Under the pieces are notes generated by a model. It was given only the letters and a program-made list of their open reading frames with translations. It was not told the origin of the DNA and ran no database searches. Both the position numbers and the translations under genes were made by a program. Below are positions 24,643 to 32,109 of a stretch of 38,644 nucleotides of DNA, in pieces. The first letter of the stretch is position 1. Each line of letters opens with the position of its first letter. This DNA comes from JANNBN01 sp031385545 (lineage in GTDB: Bacteria; Actinomycetota; Acidimicrobiia; Acidimicrobiales; JANYDT01): assembly GCA_031385545.1 (NCBI GenBank), contig JANNBN010000139.1, positions 1 to 38,644 on the forward strand. Reading direction: 5' to 3'.

Positions 24643-26040
24643 CGCCACTCCGAAGCGCATCATTCCAGTTTCCGGTCCGCTCAACGAACCGGTCCAACCC
24701 GCCACGGCCAAAGCCGTGCGGGCCGGCGTTGGCTCATCGGTGGCTTAGGTGTGCTGATGCTGCTCGGAGCAAGCCCGGCGGGCGCACAGGTGACCTCGTC
24801 CACCACCACGACCACTGTTCCCACCACCACGTCGACGACCACCACGTCGACATCAACCACCACGTCGACATCAACCACCACAACCACCGTTCCCACCACC
24901 ACGTCGACCACCACGTCCACCACCACGTCGACCACGGTGGCGCCCAATGCGCCGTCGGTGCCGCGCAACCTTGCTGTGGCGCTGACGGGAACGGCGCAAG
25001 TGACCGTCTCGTGGGTAGCCCCGGAACGGACGGGCAGTCATCCAATCACCGTTTACAAGCTGGTCGTCCTCACCATCGTGGGGAATACGTCCACCACGTC
25101 GGCCCCGCTCCTGATCGCTCCGAACCTCACAACGTTCGTGCTGAACGACCTGCGACCTGGCGTGGCCTACGCGTTCTACCTCCGAGCAGAGAGTGTTGCC
25201 GGAGCTGGCCCGAACACCGCTTTTACGGCTCCCGTCATCGTGCCCGGGCCGACCACAACGGCACCGGCCTCACCAGCAGCGCCGACTAACCCCATCCTCA
25301 CGCTGGTGAACGGTCAGTTGCGGGCGACATGGACCCCTCCGAGCAGCACTCCGACACCCATTGCTCGGTACCGGGTGGTCACAGTTCCGTCGATCGGCTC
25401 GGTCACCGTCGATGCCAGCACACTCGGCGCAACGTTCGCATCGCCTCGCGCCGGCACGACGTACCTGGTGCAGATCTTCGCTATCGGCATCAACGGAAAG
25501 GAGAGCGCAGCAGCAACCTCGAACTCTGTTGCGATCGCGGTCGTGCAGCCGACTGCACCACCGGCCACCTTGACACCGCCGAGCGGCCTGCCGCTTCCTG
25601 GGCAGGCACCCACGCCGCCCGGTACCCCGAAACCATGCGTTCGGGTCTCATGGCCAAAGTATGTGTACGGACGGCCGACGACGTTGAGCACCGGGGCACC
25701 TCAGGGTGTGTACATATGGCACGACGGCAAGTACTGGCAGATGAAGGTGTACAACCCAGGACCCGGCCAGGTCACCTTCTCGGGATTTGTCTCCGCTAAC
25801 ACCAGGGTGACCTTCAGCAGCTACGGACTGGAACGAGGTGACTCGCTCCGCCGCTACAGCAGGAGCGCTCGATTCTCGCTGCGCAGCGACTACGACATCG
25901 ACAGCGTCCGGATCTCCGCTTCGTGTGCGACTGCGTTGCGGTTCAGCATCGCCATCAATGGCGTGCCCGTTGCACCGAACCGCATCTTCATCGGCCCCTT
26001 GGGTATTGCGTCGACATCGGACTTCACCATCGTTCGCTGA
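24625..26040 (+). CDS. Secreted fibronectin type III protein with an uncharacterised C-terminal domain
   Basis: A 471-aa exported protein. A long basic n-region leads to a hydrophobic stretch WLIGGLGVLMLLGAS with likely cleavage after AGA (about residue 54). Next is a Thr/Ser-rich linker (about 57-105). FN3 domain 1 is about 108-208 (VPRNLAVALTGTAQVTVSW, YAFYLRAESVAGAG). FN3 domain 2 is about 222-315 (GQLRATWTPPSS, YLVQIFAIGINGKES). After a Pro-rich linker comes a 130-residue C-terminal domain of unknown type (PQGVYIWHDGKYWQMKVYNP, FSSYGLERGDSLRRYS), flanked by two cysteines. It is probably a surface adhesin or matrix protein. The start has GGAGGAAGG upstream and a -10-like TACACG at 24597-24602. 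Confidence 0.85.
   Translation: MNRTMNRHSEAHHSSFRSAQRTGPTRHGQSRAGRRWLIGGLGVLMLLGASPAGAQVTSSTTTTTVPTTTSTTTTSTSTTTSTSTTTTTVPTTTSTTTSTTTSTTVAPNAPSVPRNLAVALTGTAQVTVSWVAPERTGSHPITVYKLVVLTIVGNTSTTSAPLLIAPNLTTFVLNDLRPGVAYAFYLRAESVAGAGPNTAFTAPVIVPGPTTTAPASPAAPTNPILTLVNGQLRATWTPPSSTPTPIARYRVVTVPSIGSVTVDASTLGATFASPRAGTTYLVQIFAIGINGKESAAATSNSVAIAVVQPTAPPATLTPPSGLPLPGQAPTPPGTPKPCVRVSWPKYVYGRPTTLSTGAPQGVYIWHDGKYWQMKVYNPGPGQVTFSGFVSANTRVTFSSYGLERGDSLRRYSRSARFSLRSDYDIDSVRISASCATALRFSIAINGVPVAPNRIFIGPLGIASTSDFTIVR
24801..24944 (+). repeat. Low-complexity ACC/ACG-rich coding repeat (poly-Thr linker)
   Basis: Units such as ACCACCACGTCGACA and ACCACTGTTCCC recur and encode the Thr/Ser linker of the FN3 protein. 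On the opposite strand it produces a spurious Val/Asp-rich frame. Confidence 0.85.
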
Positions 26041-26081
26041 TGCGCAACAGCCGGGCTGAAAAGCCTCCGCTCGCTTCCCCC

Positions 26082-27116
26082 TCACGCGCCCACCAGTTCT
26101 GCGACCTCCTTCAGCAGAGCTGGTGGGCCGCTGAGCAACAGGGTGGTGAGGCACGTGTCTTCCCACTTCGTGAGGTCCTCTCCGATCTTGCCCTTCGGGC
26201 CGATGAGCGAGACTTCTTCCACGAGCGCAGTGGGGATCGCGGCGGCAGCGGCGGCCTTGTCGCCGGCCAGATACAGCTCCTGCACCCTGAGAGCAACGTC
26301 TTCGTAGCCCATCCGAGCAAAGACGTCGAAATGGAAGTTCTGCCCTTTGGCGCCCATACCGCCCATGTAGAGCGCGAGGTAGGGACGAATTCGATCCGCA
26401 GCGCGTTCAATGTCGTCGTCGATGATCACCTGCACGGTCGCAGCCACCTCGAATCCGGCGAAGTCTCTGCCATCGGTGCGTGCGTCGAACCCTGCCTGCA
26501 GGCACTGCCTGTACCAGTGGTCCTGGCTCGGTGAAAAGAACAGTGGCAGCCACCCGTCACAGATCTCGGCGGCCAGTGCGACGTTCTTCGGCCCTTCGGC
26601 CCCAAGGTAGATGGGGATCGTTTTGCGCAACGGATGGACCGTCGACCTGAGCGGTTTGCCCAGCCCGGTCCCGCCCTGAAACGGAAGTGAGTACTGGTTC
26701 CCGGAGAACGTGAGCGGAGACTCCCTCGCCCAGATGGAGCGGAGAATGGCAACGTACTCCCGTGTCCGTTCCAGTGGCTTGCGGTAATCCTCGCCGTACC
26801 ACCCTTCCACGACCTGTGGACCGCTGGCCCCGATGCCGAGGACGAACCGGCCCCCGGACAGGTGGTCCAGCGTCAACGCCGCCATTGCTGTTGCGGACGG
26901 GGTGCGGGCCGACATCTGGACGATGGCCGTGCCCAGTTTGATGCGTTCGGTCCGTGCTCCCCACCACGCGAGCGGGGTCAGCGCGTCGGACCCATACGCT
27001 TCGGCTGTCCACATCGAGTCGAAACCCAGCGCTTCCGCCGTCTCGACCTGCTCCGTCACCCCTGCTGGGGGACCTGCGCTCCAGTAACCCGTCTGCAGGC
27101 CCAGTTTCAATGTCAT
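26082..27116 (-). CDS. LLM-class (luciferase-like) probable F420-dependent oxidoreductase
   Basis: A 344-aa (beta/alpha)8 flavin/F420-type oxidoreductase. It opens MTLKLGLQTGYWSAGPPAGV, then VETAEALGFDSMWTAEAYGSD, IKLGTAIVQMSARTPSATAM, DHLSGGRFVLGIGASGPQVVEGWYG and IPIYLGAEGPKNV, the normal order of family motifs. The C-terminal half, with ARMGYEDVALRVQELY and IPTALVEEVSLIGPKGKI, is typical of actinobacterial F420 members. Substrate unknown. ATG 27116 is supported by TACCGT six bases upstream; the frame continues far beyond it into hisG antisense and is rejected there. It is divergent from hisG with an 88-nt shared region. Confidence 0.92.
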   Translation of the reverse strand: MTLKLGLQTGYWSAGPPAGVTEQVETAEALGFDSMWTAEAYGSDALTPLAWWGARTERIKLGTAIVQMSARTPSATAMAALTLDHLSGGRFVLGIGASGPQVVEGWYGEDYRKPLERTREYVAILRSIWARESPLTFSGNQYSLPFQGGTGLGKPLRSTVHPLRKTIPIYLGAEGPKNVALAAEICDGWLPLFFSPSQDHWYRQCLQAGFDARTDGRDFAGFEVAATVQVIIDDDIERAADRIRPYLALYMGGMGAKGQNFHFDVFARMGYEDVALRVQELYLAGDKAAAAAAIPTALVEEVSLIGPKGKIGEDLTKWEDTCLTTLLLSGPPALLKEVAELVGA

Positions 27117-27122
27117 GGGAGC

Positions 27123-27128
27123 ACGGTA
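27123..27128 (-). promoter_or_regulatory. -10 box for the leaderless LLM oxidoreductase gene
   Basis: TACCGT on the minus strand, with six bases GCTCCC before ATG 27116. Confidence 0.5.
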
Positions 27129-27190
27129 CCGGGAAGGTCGTGCAGTTTGCAGTCGTGCGTCACGAGCGAGGACGGCGCGGTTTGCGCCAG

Positions 27191-27196
27191 TAGGCT
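27191..27196 (+). promoter_or_regulatory. -10 box for the leaderless hisG operon
   Basis: TAGGCT, with eight bases before ATG 27205. Confidence 0.5.
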
Positions 27197-27204
27197 TGCT
27201 CCGC

Positions 27205-28080
27205 ATGTTGAAGCTGGTGCTGCCAAAAGGTTCTCTTGAGCGCGCAACGCTCGAATTGTTCGAGCAGGCAGACCTGCCCGTACTTCGGTCATCGGCGGTC
27301 CAGTACCTTGCCAGCATCGATGATCCCCGTGTCACCGAAGTGCGCATCCTGCGGCCCCAGGAAATTCCGGGATATGTTGCCGAGGGGTTGTTCGACCTCG
27401 GGATTACGGGGCGTGACTGGATCGAAGAAACCCAGGCACCGGTTGTATCGCTAGGGGAACTGCGGTACTCCAAAGCAACGTCTCGGCCCATCAGGCTGGT
27501 GCTCGCGGTTCCGGAGCACTCCCCGTGGCAAAGTGCCGATGACCTGCACGACGGCGTTCGCATCTCGACGGAATATGTCGGTGCGACGACCAGGTACTTC
27601 GAATCGAAAGGTATACGTGCAGACGTTCGGTTGTCCTACGGGGCGACCGAGGCCAAGGTGCCGGACATCGCCGATGCGGTCGTCGAGATCACAGAAACTG
27701 GTTCTGCGCTACGGGCTGCGGGGCTGCGCATCATCGACACGGTGCTCACCAGCTACACCGAGCTGGTCGCCAATGCCGATGCATACGCTGATCCGTCGAA
27801 ACGCAAGGCCATGATGCAACTGAAGACCCTCCTCGACGGAGTGATGGAGGCGCGGGGCAAGGTCCTGCTGAAACTCAACGTGTCCACCGAGAACTACCAG
27901 GCGGTCTTGGCCATCGTGCCGTCGATGGGTCAACCGACCGTCAGCCCGCTTGCCGGGAACGTTGGCTATGCGATCGAGACCGTCGTCGCCAAGAAGACCA
28001 TCAACACGCTCATCCCCGATCTCGTCGAGGCGGGCGCCACTGCCATCCTTGAAGTCCCCATCTCGAAGATCGTCGCGTGA
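27205..28080 (+). CDS. hisG: ATP phosphoribosyltransferase, long form
   Basis: A 291-aa first enzyme of histidine synthesis, condensing ATP and PRPP. It opens MLKLVLPKGSLERATLELFE. The periplasmic-binding-like catalytic halves include GLFDLGITGRDWIEE and the PRPP-site region DAVVEITETGSALRAAGL. The last about 80 residues (LLKLNVSTENYQAVLAIVPS to the end) form the regulatory ACT/PII-like domain of the long, histidine-inhibited HisG, so no HisZ partner is needed. ATG 27205 is chosen because TAGGCT lies eight bases upstream. The stop overlaps the next gene start (GTGA). hisI is 26 kb away in a separate operon, so histidine genes are scattered. Confidence 0.96.
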   Translation: MLKLVLPKGSLERATLELFEQADLPVLRSSAVQYLASIDDPRVTEVRILRPQEIPGYVAEGLFDLGITGRDWIEETQAPVVSLGELRYSKATSRPIRLVLAVPEHSPWQSADDLHDGVRISTEYVGATTRYFESKGIRADVRLSYGATEAKVPDIADAVVEITETGSALRAAGLRIIDTVLTSYTELVANADAYADPSKRKAMMQLKTLLDGVMEARGKVLLKLNVSTENYQAVLAIVPSMGQPTVSPLAGNVGYAIETVVAKKTINTLIPDLVEAGATAILEVPISKIVA

Positions 28081-28541
28081 ACCCTCCATCACATCGGTTC
28101 GGTCCACGCTCGGAAGGTCATGCCGGTCGCATTGGTCGTGTCAGCTCGTTCGGCGTAGTGGAAGGCGCTGGCACGGTCACCGACGGCGAGACGACGTGGC
28201 CGTTCCACTGCACACAGATTTCCGGTGGGGCGCGAACCGTTGCGGTTGGAACCGAAGTGGAGTTCGACATCGAAGCAGGATTGCCCGGAGTGTGGGAAGC
28301 AGTCCGCCTGCGTGCCCGCCCCGGCCAGTTCCTGTGTCCGGTGTGCGCAGCTACGGTGCCGGGCGAACCGGGTGGCTACGACATATGTCGCTCGTGCAAG
28401 TGGGAAGACGATCCGGTGCAGCGAGACGACGTGGACGTCTCCGGTGCCAACGTGCTTCCGCTCCGCACGGTGCGCGATGCAGCGATGCAGCACCTGATCG
28501 AACAGGAAACCGGCGAACTTCAGCCCTTCGCTCGGGGCTGA
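28077..28541 (+). CDS. Cold-shock-like domain fused to a CPCC Cys-rich domain
   Basis: A 154-aa protein with two parts. Residues about 18-80 read like a cold-shock/OB-type domain: GRVSSFGVVEGAGTVT, WPFHCTQIS, GARTVAVGTEVEFDI. Residues 84-135 match the CPCC-type cysteine-rich domain, with C87-x2-C90 and C104-x2-C107 (LCPVC, YDICRSCKWEDD), then GANVLPLRTVRDA, a likely zinc knuckle. It may bind nucleic acid through both parts (inference). The GTG start at 28077 overlaps the hisG stop, so it is translationally coupled to hisG; 12 nt separate it from manA. I know of no defined role for this combination. Confidence 0.82.
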   Translation: MNPPSHRFGPRSEGHAGRIGRVSSFGVVEGAGTVTDGETTWPFHCTQISGGARTVAVGTEVEFDIEAGLPGVWEAVRLRARPGQFLCPVCAATVPGEPGGYDICRSCKWEDDPVQRDDVDVSGANVLPLRTVRDAAMQHLIEQETGELQPFARG

Positions 28542-28553
28542 GCAGGGGTACCG

Positions 28554-29765
28554 GTGGACAAACAGCCGTTCCTCCTGGACAACACCATCCAGCACTATGC
28601 GTGGGGTTCTCGTTCGGCAATTGCGTCCTTACAGGGGCGGCTCCCGGCGCAACGACCGGAAGCCGAACTCTGGATCGGAGCCCACGCCAACGCATCGTCG
28701 CTGCGACGCGCAACCGGAGAGTCGCTCTTTCAGCTCATCAGTGACGACCCTGCCTCGGCATTGGGCCACCGGACCCGCACCGCATTCGGCGACTCGCTGC
28801 CGTTCCTGCTGAAGGTCCTGGCCGCCGGCGCTCCACTGTCTCTGCAGGCCCACCCATCTCGAGAGCAGGCCGTCGCCGGCTTCGATGCAGAAGAACGTGC
28901 CGGCATTTCCATATCGGACCCGAAGCGGGTCTTCAAAGATCGCAACCACAAACCCGAACTCATCTGTGCACTGACGGACTTCGAGGCGCTGTGCGGATTC
29001 CGTCCGGTGCAGCAAACTGCTGCACTTCTCGATGCACTCCGGACGCCTACGACAGCAGGTATGGCCGCAAGAATCCGTTCGGAGCATCCTGGGGTGGCGC
29101 TGCGCACGATCGTGGTGGATCTACTCGAAGCAAACCGTACGCGTGCGCAGCAAGTTATCGACGAGATCGTCCCGATCTGCCAGAAGCATTCGGGTACCTG
29201 GGGTGCTGAAGCTCAGCTCACCGTTCGATTGGCTGCCGCTTACCCCGGCGATATCGGAGCAATCATCGCGCTGCTCCTGAACCGGGTGGTCCTTGCTCCG
29301 GGCGATGCGCTGATGCTCCCAGCGGGAAATCTGCACGCATACATTCAAGGTGTCGGTGTCGAGCTGATGGCCAATTCTGACAATGTCTTGCGCGGGGGTC
29401 TGACGCCGAAACACGTCGATGTTCCGGGGCTCATCCAGGTCGTCGACTGGAATCCGCTGCACGACCCGGCCATTCGCCCGTCGCCCGTTCCCGACGCGAA
29501 CGGTCAACCCGGGGTGGTGAGGTACCCGTCGCCCAGCGACGAGTTCCGCCTCGACGCGATCACCCTCACTGTCGATGCTGGTGTGACACTGGCCGTTGAG
29601 GGACCGGAGTTGCTGTGGTGTCACACCGGTTCGGCGCAGATCGGTGTGACCGGAACCCAGCCCCTGACAGTCACGGCGGGCGACGCCGTGTTCGTCCCGG
29701 CAGCCGCCCGGCGCTACACGCTCGGCGGCTCAGGAAGCGTGTTCCGTTCCACCATCGGTCTCTAG
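28554..29765 (+). CDS. manA: Mannose-6-phosphate isomerase, class I
   Basis: A 403-aa zinc enzyme interconverting mannose-6-phosphate and fructose-6-phosphate. It has NTIQHYAWGS at the N-terminus, AELWIGAHANASS with a zinc-site His, LSLQAHPSREQA (zinc ligands Gln/His), FKDRNHKPELICALTDFEALCGFRP with the Glu ligand, then LMLPAGNLHAYIQGVGVELMANSDNVLRGGLTPKHVD in the C-terminal cupin part. All class I motifs are present, and the length is normal. GTG 28554 follows a GCAGGGG stretch. It is the third gene after hisG. The CAACGTTG composite element begins about 40 nt after the stop. Confidence 0.95.
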   Translation: MDKQPFLLDNTIQHYAWGSRSAIASLQGRLPAQRPEAELWIGAHANASSLRRATGESLFQLISDDPASALGHRTRTAFGDSLPFLLKVLAAGAPLSLQAHPSREQAVAGFDAEERAGISISDPKRVFKDRNHKPELICALTDFEALCGFRPVQQTAALLDALRTPTTAGMAARIRSEHPGVALRTIVVDLLEANRTRAQQVIDEIVPICQKHSGTWGAEAQLTVRLAAAYPGDIGAIIALLLNRVVLAPGDALMLPAGNLHAYIQGVGVELMANSDNVLRGGLTPKHVDVPGLIQVVDWNPLHDPAIRPSPVPDANGQPGVVRYPSPSDEFRLDAITLTVDAGVTLAVEGPELLWCHTGSAQIGVTGTQPLTVTAGDAVFVPAAARRYTLGGSGSVFRSTIGL

Positions 29766-29807
29766 GCTCGCCATTTGGCCGACCGTTTCTCCAACCTTGG
29801 CCCCTGC

Positions 29808-29882
29808 GCAACCAACGTTGCGAAAAACCGGCTCGGATCGGGGCCGAAAGCCGACGTTGGTTGCTGGAAGCCCAACGTTGGA
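29808..29882 (+). repeat. CAACGTTG composite intergenic element, copy A
   Basis: It holds GCAACCAACGT (29808-29818), its inverted partner ACGTTGGTTGC (29854-29864, extended as ACGTTGGTTGCTGG), then after three bases CCCAACGTTGGA (29871-29882). CAACGTTG occurs exactly at 29813-29820 and 29873-29880. The 11-bp arms could form a stem around a GC-rich loop. It lies between convergent manA and the DUF1844 gene. A related CCAACCTTGG is at 29791-29800. Confidence 0.85.
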
Positions 29883-29927
29883 TGCCTGGTTGCCACCGAG
29901 ACCCCTCCGGAAGGCTCAAGGCACGAA

Positions 29928-30383
29928 CTACTCCTGGCTGTTCCTCACTTGGACGAACGCCAGACGCATTTGATGAACCGCGTCGACGAGCGTGGGCTCG
30001 TCCGGACCGAGACGACCGTTCAACTTGTCGACGATCGCGGTTGCTGCGTCGATAGCAAGTGAGGCCTCTTCGAACTTCGGCGGTTCGGCGAACAGGTGCA
30101 GCATCGCAAGCTGGAAGATGTTGACCACGTGGTTGGCGATCACAGACGCTGCAGGAACGCTGATGAGCTGTTCCTGCATGGCCCGCAGTTCTGCTTCCTG
30201 TTCGGGAGAAAGCGAGTCCTCCCAGTCATCGTCGTCGACCGGGGCCTGAGAATACAGCGGGGTCCGAGAATACAGCGGCGCTTGAGAAAATGGCGGTGCA
30301 GCGTGTTGGCTGGAGGCGGGTGGGGCAGTTGGCCGGGCCGGTGGCACTGGGTGCTCGCCGCCTGGTGTCCACAGGGAACTCAT
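29928..30383 (-). CDS. DUF1844-family protein
   Basis: A 151-aa protein. Residues 1-70 are Pro/Ala/Ser-rich and disordered (including two similar PLYSRTPLYSQ-type units). The C-terminal 85 residues match the DUF1844 pattern: VIANHVVNIFQLAMLHL, FEEASLAIDAATAIVDKL, LGPDEPTLVDAVHQMRLAFVQV. Such genes commonly sit beside infC in actinobacteria, and this one is divergent from it. Function unknown; it is probably a small helical accessory protein. ATG 30383 is chosen over GTG 30386 because TAGGGT is seven bases upstream. It is convergent with manA across element A. Confidence 0.87.
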   Translation of the reverse strand: MSSLWTPGGEHPVPPARPTAPPASSQHAAPPFSQAPLYSRTPLYSQAPVDDDDWEDSLSPEQEAELRAMQEQLISVPAASVIANHVVNIFQLAMLHLFAEPPKFEEASLAIDAATAIVDKLNGRLGPDEPTLVDAVHQMRLAFVQVRNSQE

Positions 30384-30390
30384 CACTGCT

Positions 30391-30396
30391 ACCCTA
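30391..30396 (-). promoter_or_regulatory. -10 box for the leaderless DUF1844 gene
   Basis: TAGGGT on the minus strand, with seven bases AGCAGTG before ATG 30383. Confidence 0.5.
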
Positions 30397-30483
30397 ACTG
30401 GCTACAACTTGTGTCCAAGCGGTCATCACCGGTGTCGACAGGCCCTCGAGGGTTCCTGACGTCAAGTCTTCCGGTGGCACCCA

Positions 30484-30572
30484 CCCATTGCCGAAGAGGC
30501 AAATGGGTTTCGTTCTCCGATTGCCAGGCCCCTCGGGCCGGTTTTCGGGTGCTCGCTTGCCGCAGCCCCGAA
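30484..30572 (+). promoter_or_regulatory. Structured leader of infC-rpmI-rplT (three stem-loops)
   Basis: First, CCCATT-GCC / GGC-A-AATGGG with loop GAAGA (30484-30507). Second, GGCCC-CTC-GGGCC (30527-30539) followed by GGTTTTC, like a short terminator. Third, TTCGGG ... CCCGAA (30544-30549 with 30567-30572), mutually exclusive with a full U-run of the second. The layout suits attenuation or L20/IF3-type feedback. No named riboswitch is recognised. Confidence 0.5.
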
Positions 30573-30594
30573 CCGCACCGAGGAGTGATGCCGA

Positions 30595-31329
30595 ATCGCA
30601 ACTGACCCGAACGAGCACCGTATCAACGAGCGCATTCGCGTTCGCGAGGTACGCCTGATTGGTCCTGATGGTGCCCAGCTGGGCATCAAGCCGCTTCCCG
30701 AAGCCCTCACCATGGCCCGCGGATTGGAACTGGATCTTGTGGAGATCGCGCCGATGGCCAGCCCACCGGTCGCGAAGATCCTCGATTACGGCAAGTACCG
30801 CTACGAGCTCGCACAGCGAGACAAGGAATCCCGCCGCAAGGCCCAAACGATTGCGATCAAGGAGATGAAGTACCGGCCCAAAATTGGCGGCGGCGACTTC
30901 GACACCAAGACCCGCAAGGTCGGCGAGTTCCTCGCCGAGGGCCACAAGGTGAAGATCACCATCATGTTCCGCGGGCGCGAGATCGCGCACCCCGAGCTGG
31001 GGAAGCGCATTCTCGACCGCGTCGCCGACGTCTACCAGGCCACGGCGAAGGTCGAGGCAATGCCGAAGCTCGATGGCAAGAACATGATCATGGTCCTTGC
31101 GCCCGAGAAGAAGGCAAAGCCCGACGGTGTGAAGGATGAAGAGCCCACCCGGCCCCCAAAGCCGTCGGTCGGGAATCCGAAACCCGCACGCGAAGTCGCT
31201 GCGCAGCGGAACCCGGAAACGGTGGCAACAGCGGCCGTCGAAACACCAGTTGTCGAAACAGCAGCCGTCGAAACACCGGTTGTCGAAACAGCAGCCGTCG
31301 AAACAGCAGCAGCGCAATCCGAATCCTGA
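30595..31329 (+). CDS. infC: Translation initiation factor IF-3, with an ATC start and a long C-terminal tail
   Basis: A 244-aa IF3. The N-domain starts EHRINERIRVREVRLIGPDG, then LDLVEIAPMASPPVAKILDYGKYRYE. The C-domain has KIGGGDFDTKTRKV, MFRGREIAHPELG and MPKLDGKNMIMVLAP. The conserved N-terminus lies upstream of the first in-frame ATG (30712), which would delete 39 essential residues. Upstream the frame is open only to TGA 30586-30588 and contains no ATG, GTG or TTG. ATC 30595 lies nine bases after AGGAG (30581-30585), so it is the probable start. infC is known in other bacteria for rare AUU/AUC starts used in autoregulation. Residues 173-244 are an extra tail with VETPVVETAA repeats. Confidence 0.93.
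   Translation: MATDPNEHRINERIRVREVRLIGPDGAQLGIKPLPEALTMARGLELDLVEIAPMASPPVAKILDYGKYRYELAQRDKESRRKAQTIAIKEMKYRPKIGGGDFDTKTRKVGEFLAEGHKVKITIMFRGREIAHPELGKRILDRVADVYQATAKVEAMPKLDGKNMIMVLAPEKKAKPDGVKDEEPTRPPKPSVGNPKPAREVAAQRNPETVATAAVETPVVETAAVETPVVETAAVETAAAQSES
31235..31317 (+). repeat. 30-bp tandem coding repeat in the IF-3 tail
   Basis: GTCGAAACACCAGTT / GTCGAAACAGCAGCC units alternate, giving VETPVVETAA about two and a half times at the IF3 C-terminus. The period is in frame. Confidence 0.85.
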
Positions 31330-31346
31330 TCTGCACCACGCCTGAC

Positions 31347-31371
31347 CGATCGGTGCCACCGACACCGATCG
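31347..31371 (+). other. Hairpin between infC and rpmI
   Basis: CGATCGGTG (31347-31355) and CACCGATCG (31363-31371) form a 9-bp stem with a 7-base loop. There is no U-run after it, so it is more likely an mRNA processing, stability or L20/L35 control structure than a terminator. Confidence 0.55.
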
Positions 31372-31453
31372 CACATTCCCACATCAACGAATCGCCACAA
31401 TCGAATCGCCACCGCCACTGCACCTCAAGAGCGCAGTCATACGGAGAACAACC

Positions 31454-31648
31454 ATGCCAAAGATGAAGACCAACCGAGCCGCCAAGAAGCGGTTCCGCCT
31501 GTCAGGGACCGGCAAAGTGATGCGCGCCCGCGCGTTCCGCTACCACAAGCTCGAGCACAAGAGCTCGACCCGCACCCGCCGTCTCGACGGCGACGTGGCC
31601 CTGTCGCCGGCAGACGCTGCCAACGTCAAGAAAATGCTCGGCATCTGA
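31454..31648 (+). CDS. rpmI: 50S ribosomal protein L35
   Basis: A 64-aa basic protein, MPKMKTNRAAKKRFRLSGTG, with HKLEHKSSTRTRRLDGDVAL, the normal length and sequence pattern of L35 in the large subunit. The start has GGAG nine bases upstream. It lies between infC and rplT in the universal infC-rpmI-rplT order, with a 124-nt gap after infC that holds a hairpin and 34 nt before rplT. Confidence 0.97.
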   Translation: MPKMKTNRAAKKRFRLSGTGKVMRARAFRYHKLEHKSSTRTRRLDGDVALSPADAANVKKMLGI

Positions 31649-31682
31649 GCCAGAGACAGAACCAGGAAAAAGGAGAACTCTC

Positions 31683-32060
31683 ATGGCACGTGTTAAGAAC
31701 GGTGTGAACGCCAAGAAGTCACACAAGAAAACGATGGAGCAGGCAAAGGGCTACTACGGCAATCGCAGCCGTACGTTCCGCGCCGCCAACGAGGCCGTCA
31801 TGCACGGCCTTCTCTATAGCTTCCGCGATCGTCGCGCTCGCAAGGGCGACTTCCGCAAGCTGTGGATCCAGCGCATCAACGCTGCATGTCGTGAACACGA
31901 CATGGTCTACAGCCGTTTCATCAACGGGCTCAACCTGGCCGGCATCGAAGTAGATCGCAAGGTCCTCGCCGACCTTGCCGTCACCGACCCTACGGCGTTC
32001 GCAGCGCTGGTCACCCAGGCCAAGGCTGCCCTGCCCGTTCAGGCCGCAGCAGCAAGCTGA
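31683..32060 (+). CDS. rplT: 50S ribosomal protein L20
   Basis: A 125-aa assembly protein of the large subunit. It has MARVKNGVNAKKSHKKTMEQ and AKGYYGNRSRTFRAANEAVM in the long N-terminal arm, then YRDRR-type FRDRRARKGDFRKLWI and YSRFINGLNLAGIEVDRKVLADLA in the globular part. The start follows AAAGGAGAA, a strong Shine-Dalgarno. In other bacteria L20 represses its own operon by binding the leader mRNA. The hairpins upstream of infC and between infC and rpmI are possible targets here (inference). Confidence 0.97.
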   Translation: MARVKNGVNAKKSHKKTMEQAKGYYGNRSRTFRAANEAVMHGLLYSFRDRRARKGDFRKLWIQRINAACREHDMVYSRFINGLNLAGIEVDRKVLADLAVTDPTAFAALVTQAKAALPVQAAAAS

Positions 32061-32109
32061 CTCACCGCAGCCAGTTTCGCCGCTGTGACCAACGTAGGCC
32101 CCGAACCGC

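Noticed and set aside
24681..24968. Minus-strand open frame rich in Val/Asp opposite the FN3 gene
   Set aside because: It is the antisense shadow of the ACC/ACG-rich Thr linker and has no start context.
27117..27563. N-terminal extension of the LLM oxidoreductase frame
   Set aside because: It runs antisense through hisG, is Arg/Ser-rich, and the conserved MTLKLGLQTGYW start has a -10 box at the expected distance.
30588..30605. Five-codon ORF (ATG at 30588) overlapping the proposed infC start
   Set aside because: The AGGAG is only two bases upstream, too close for efficient initiation. It could be a leader peptide, but there is no supporting evidence.
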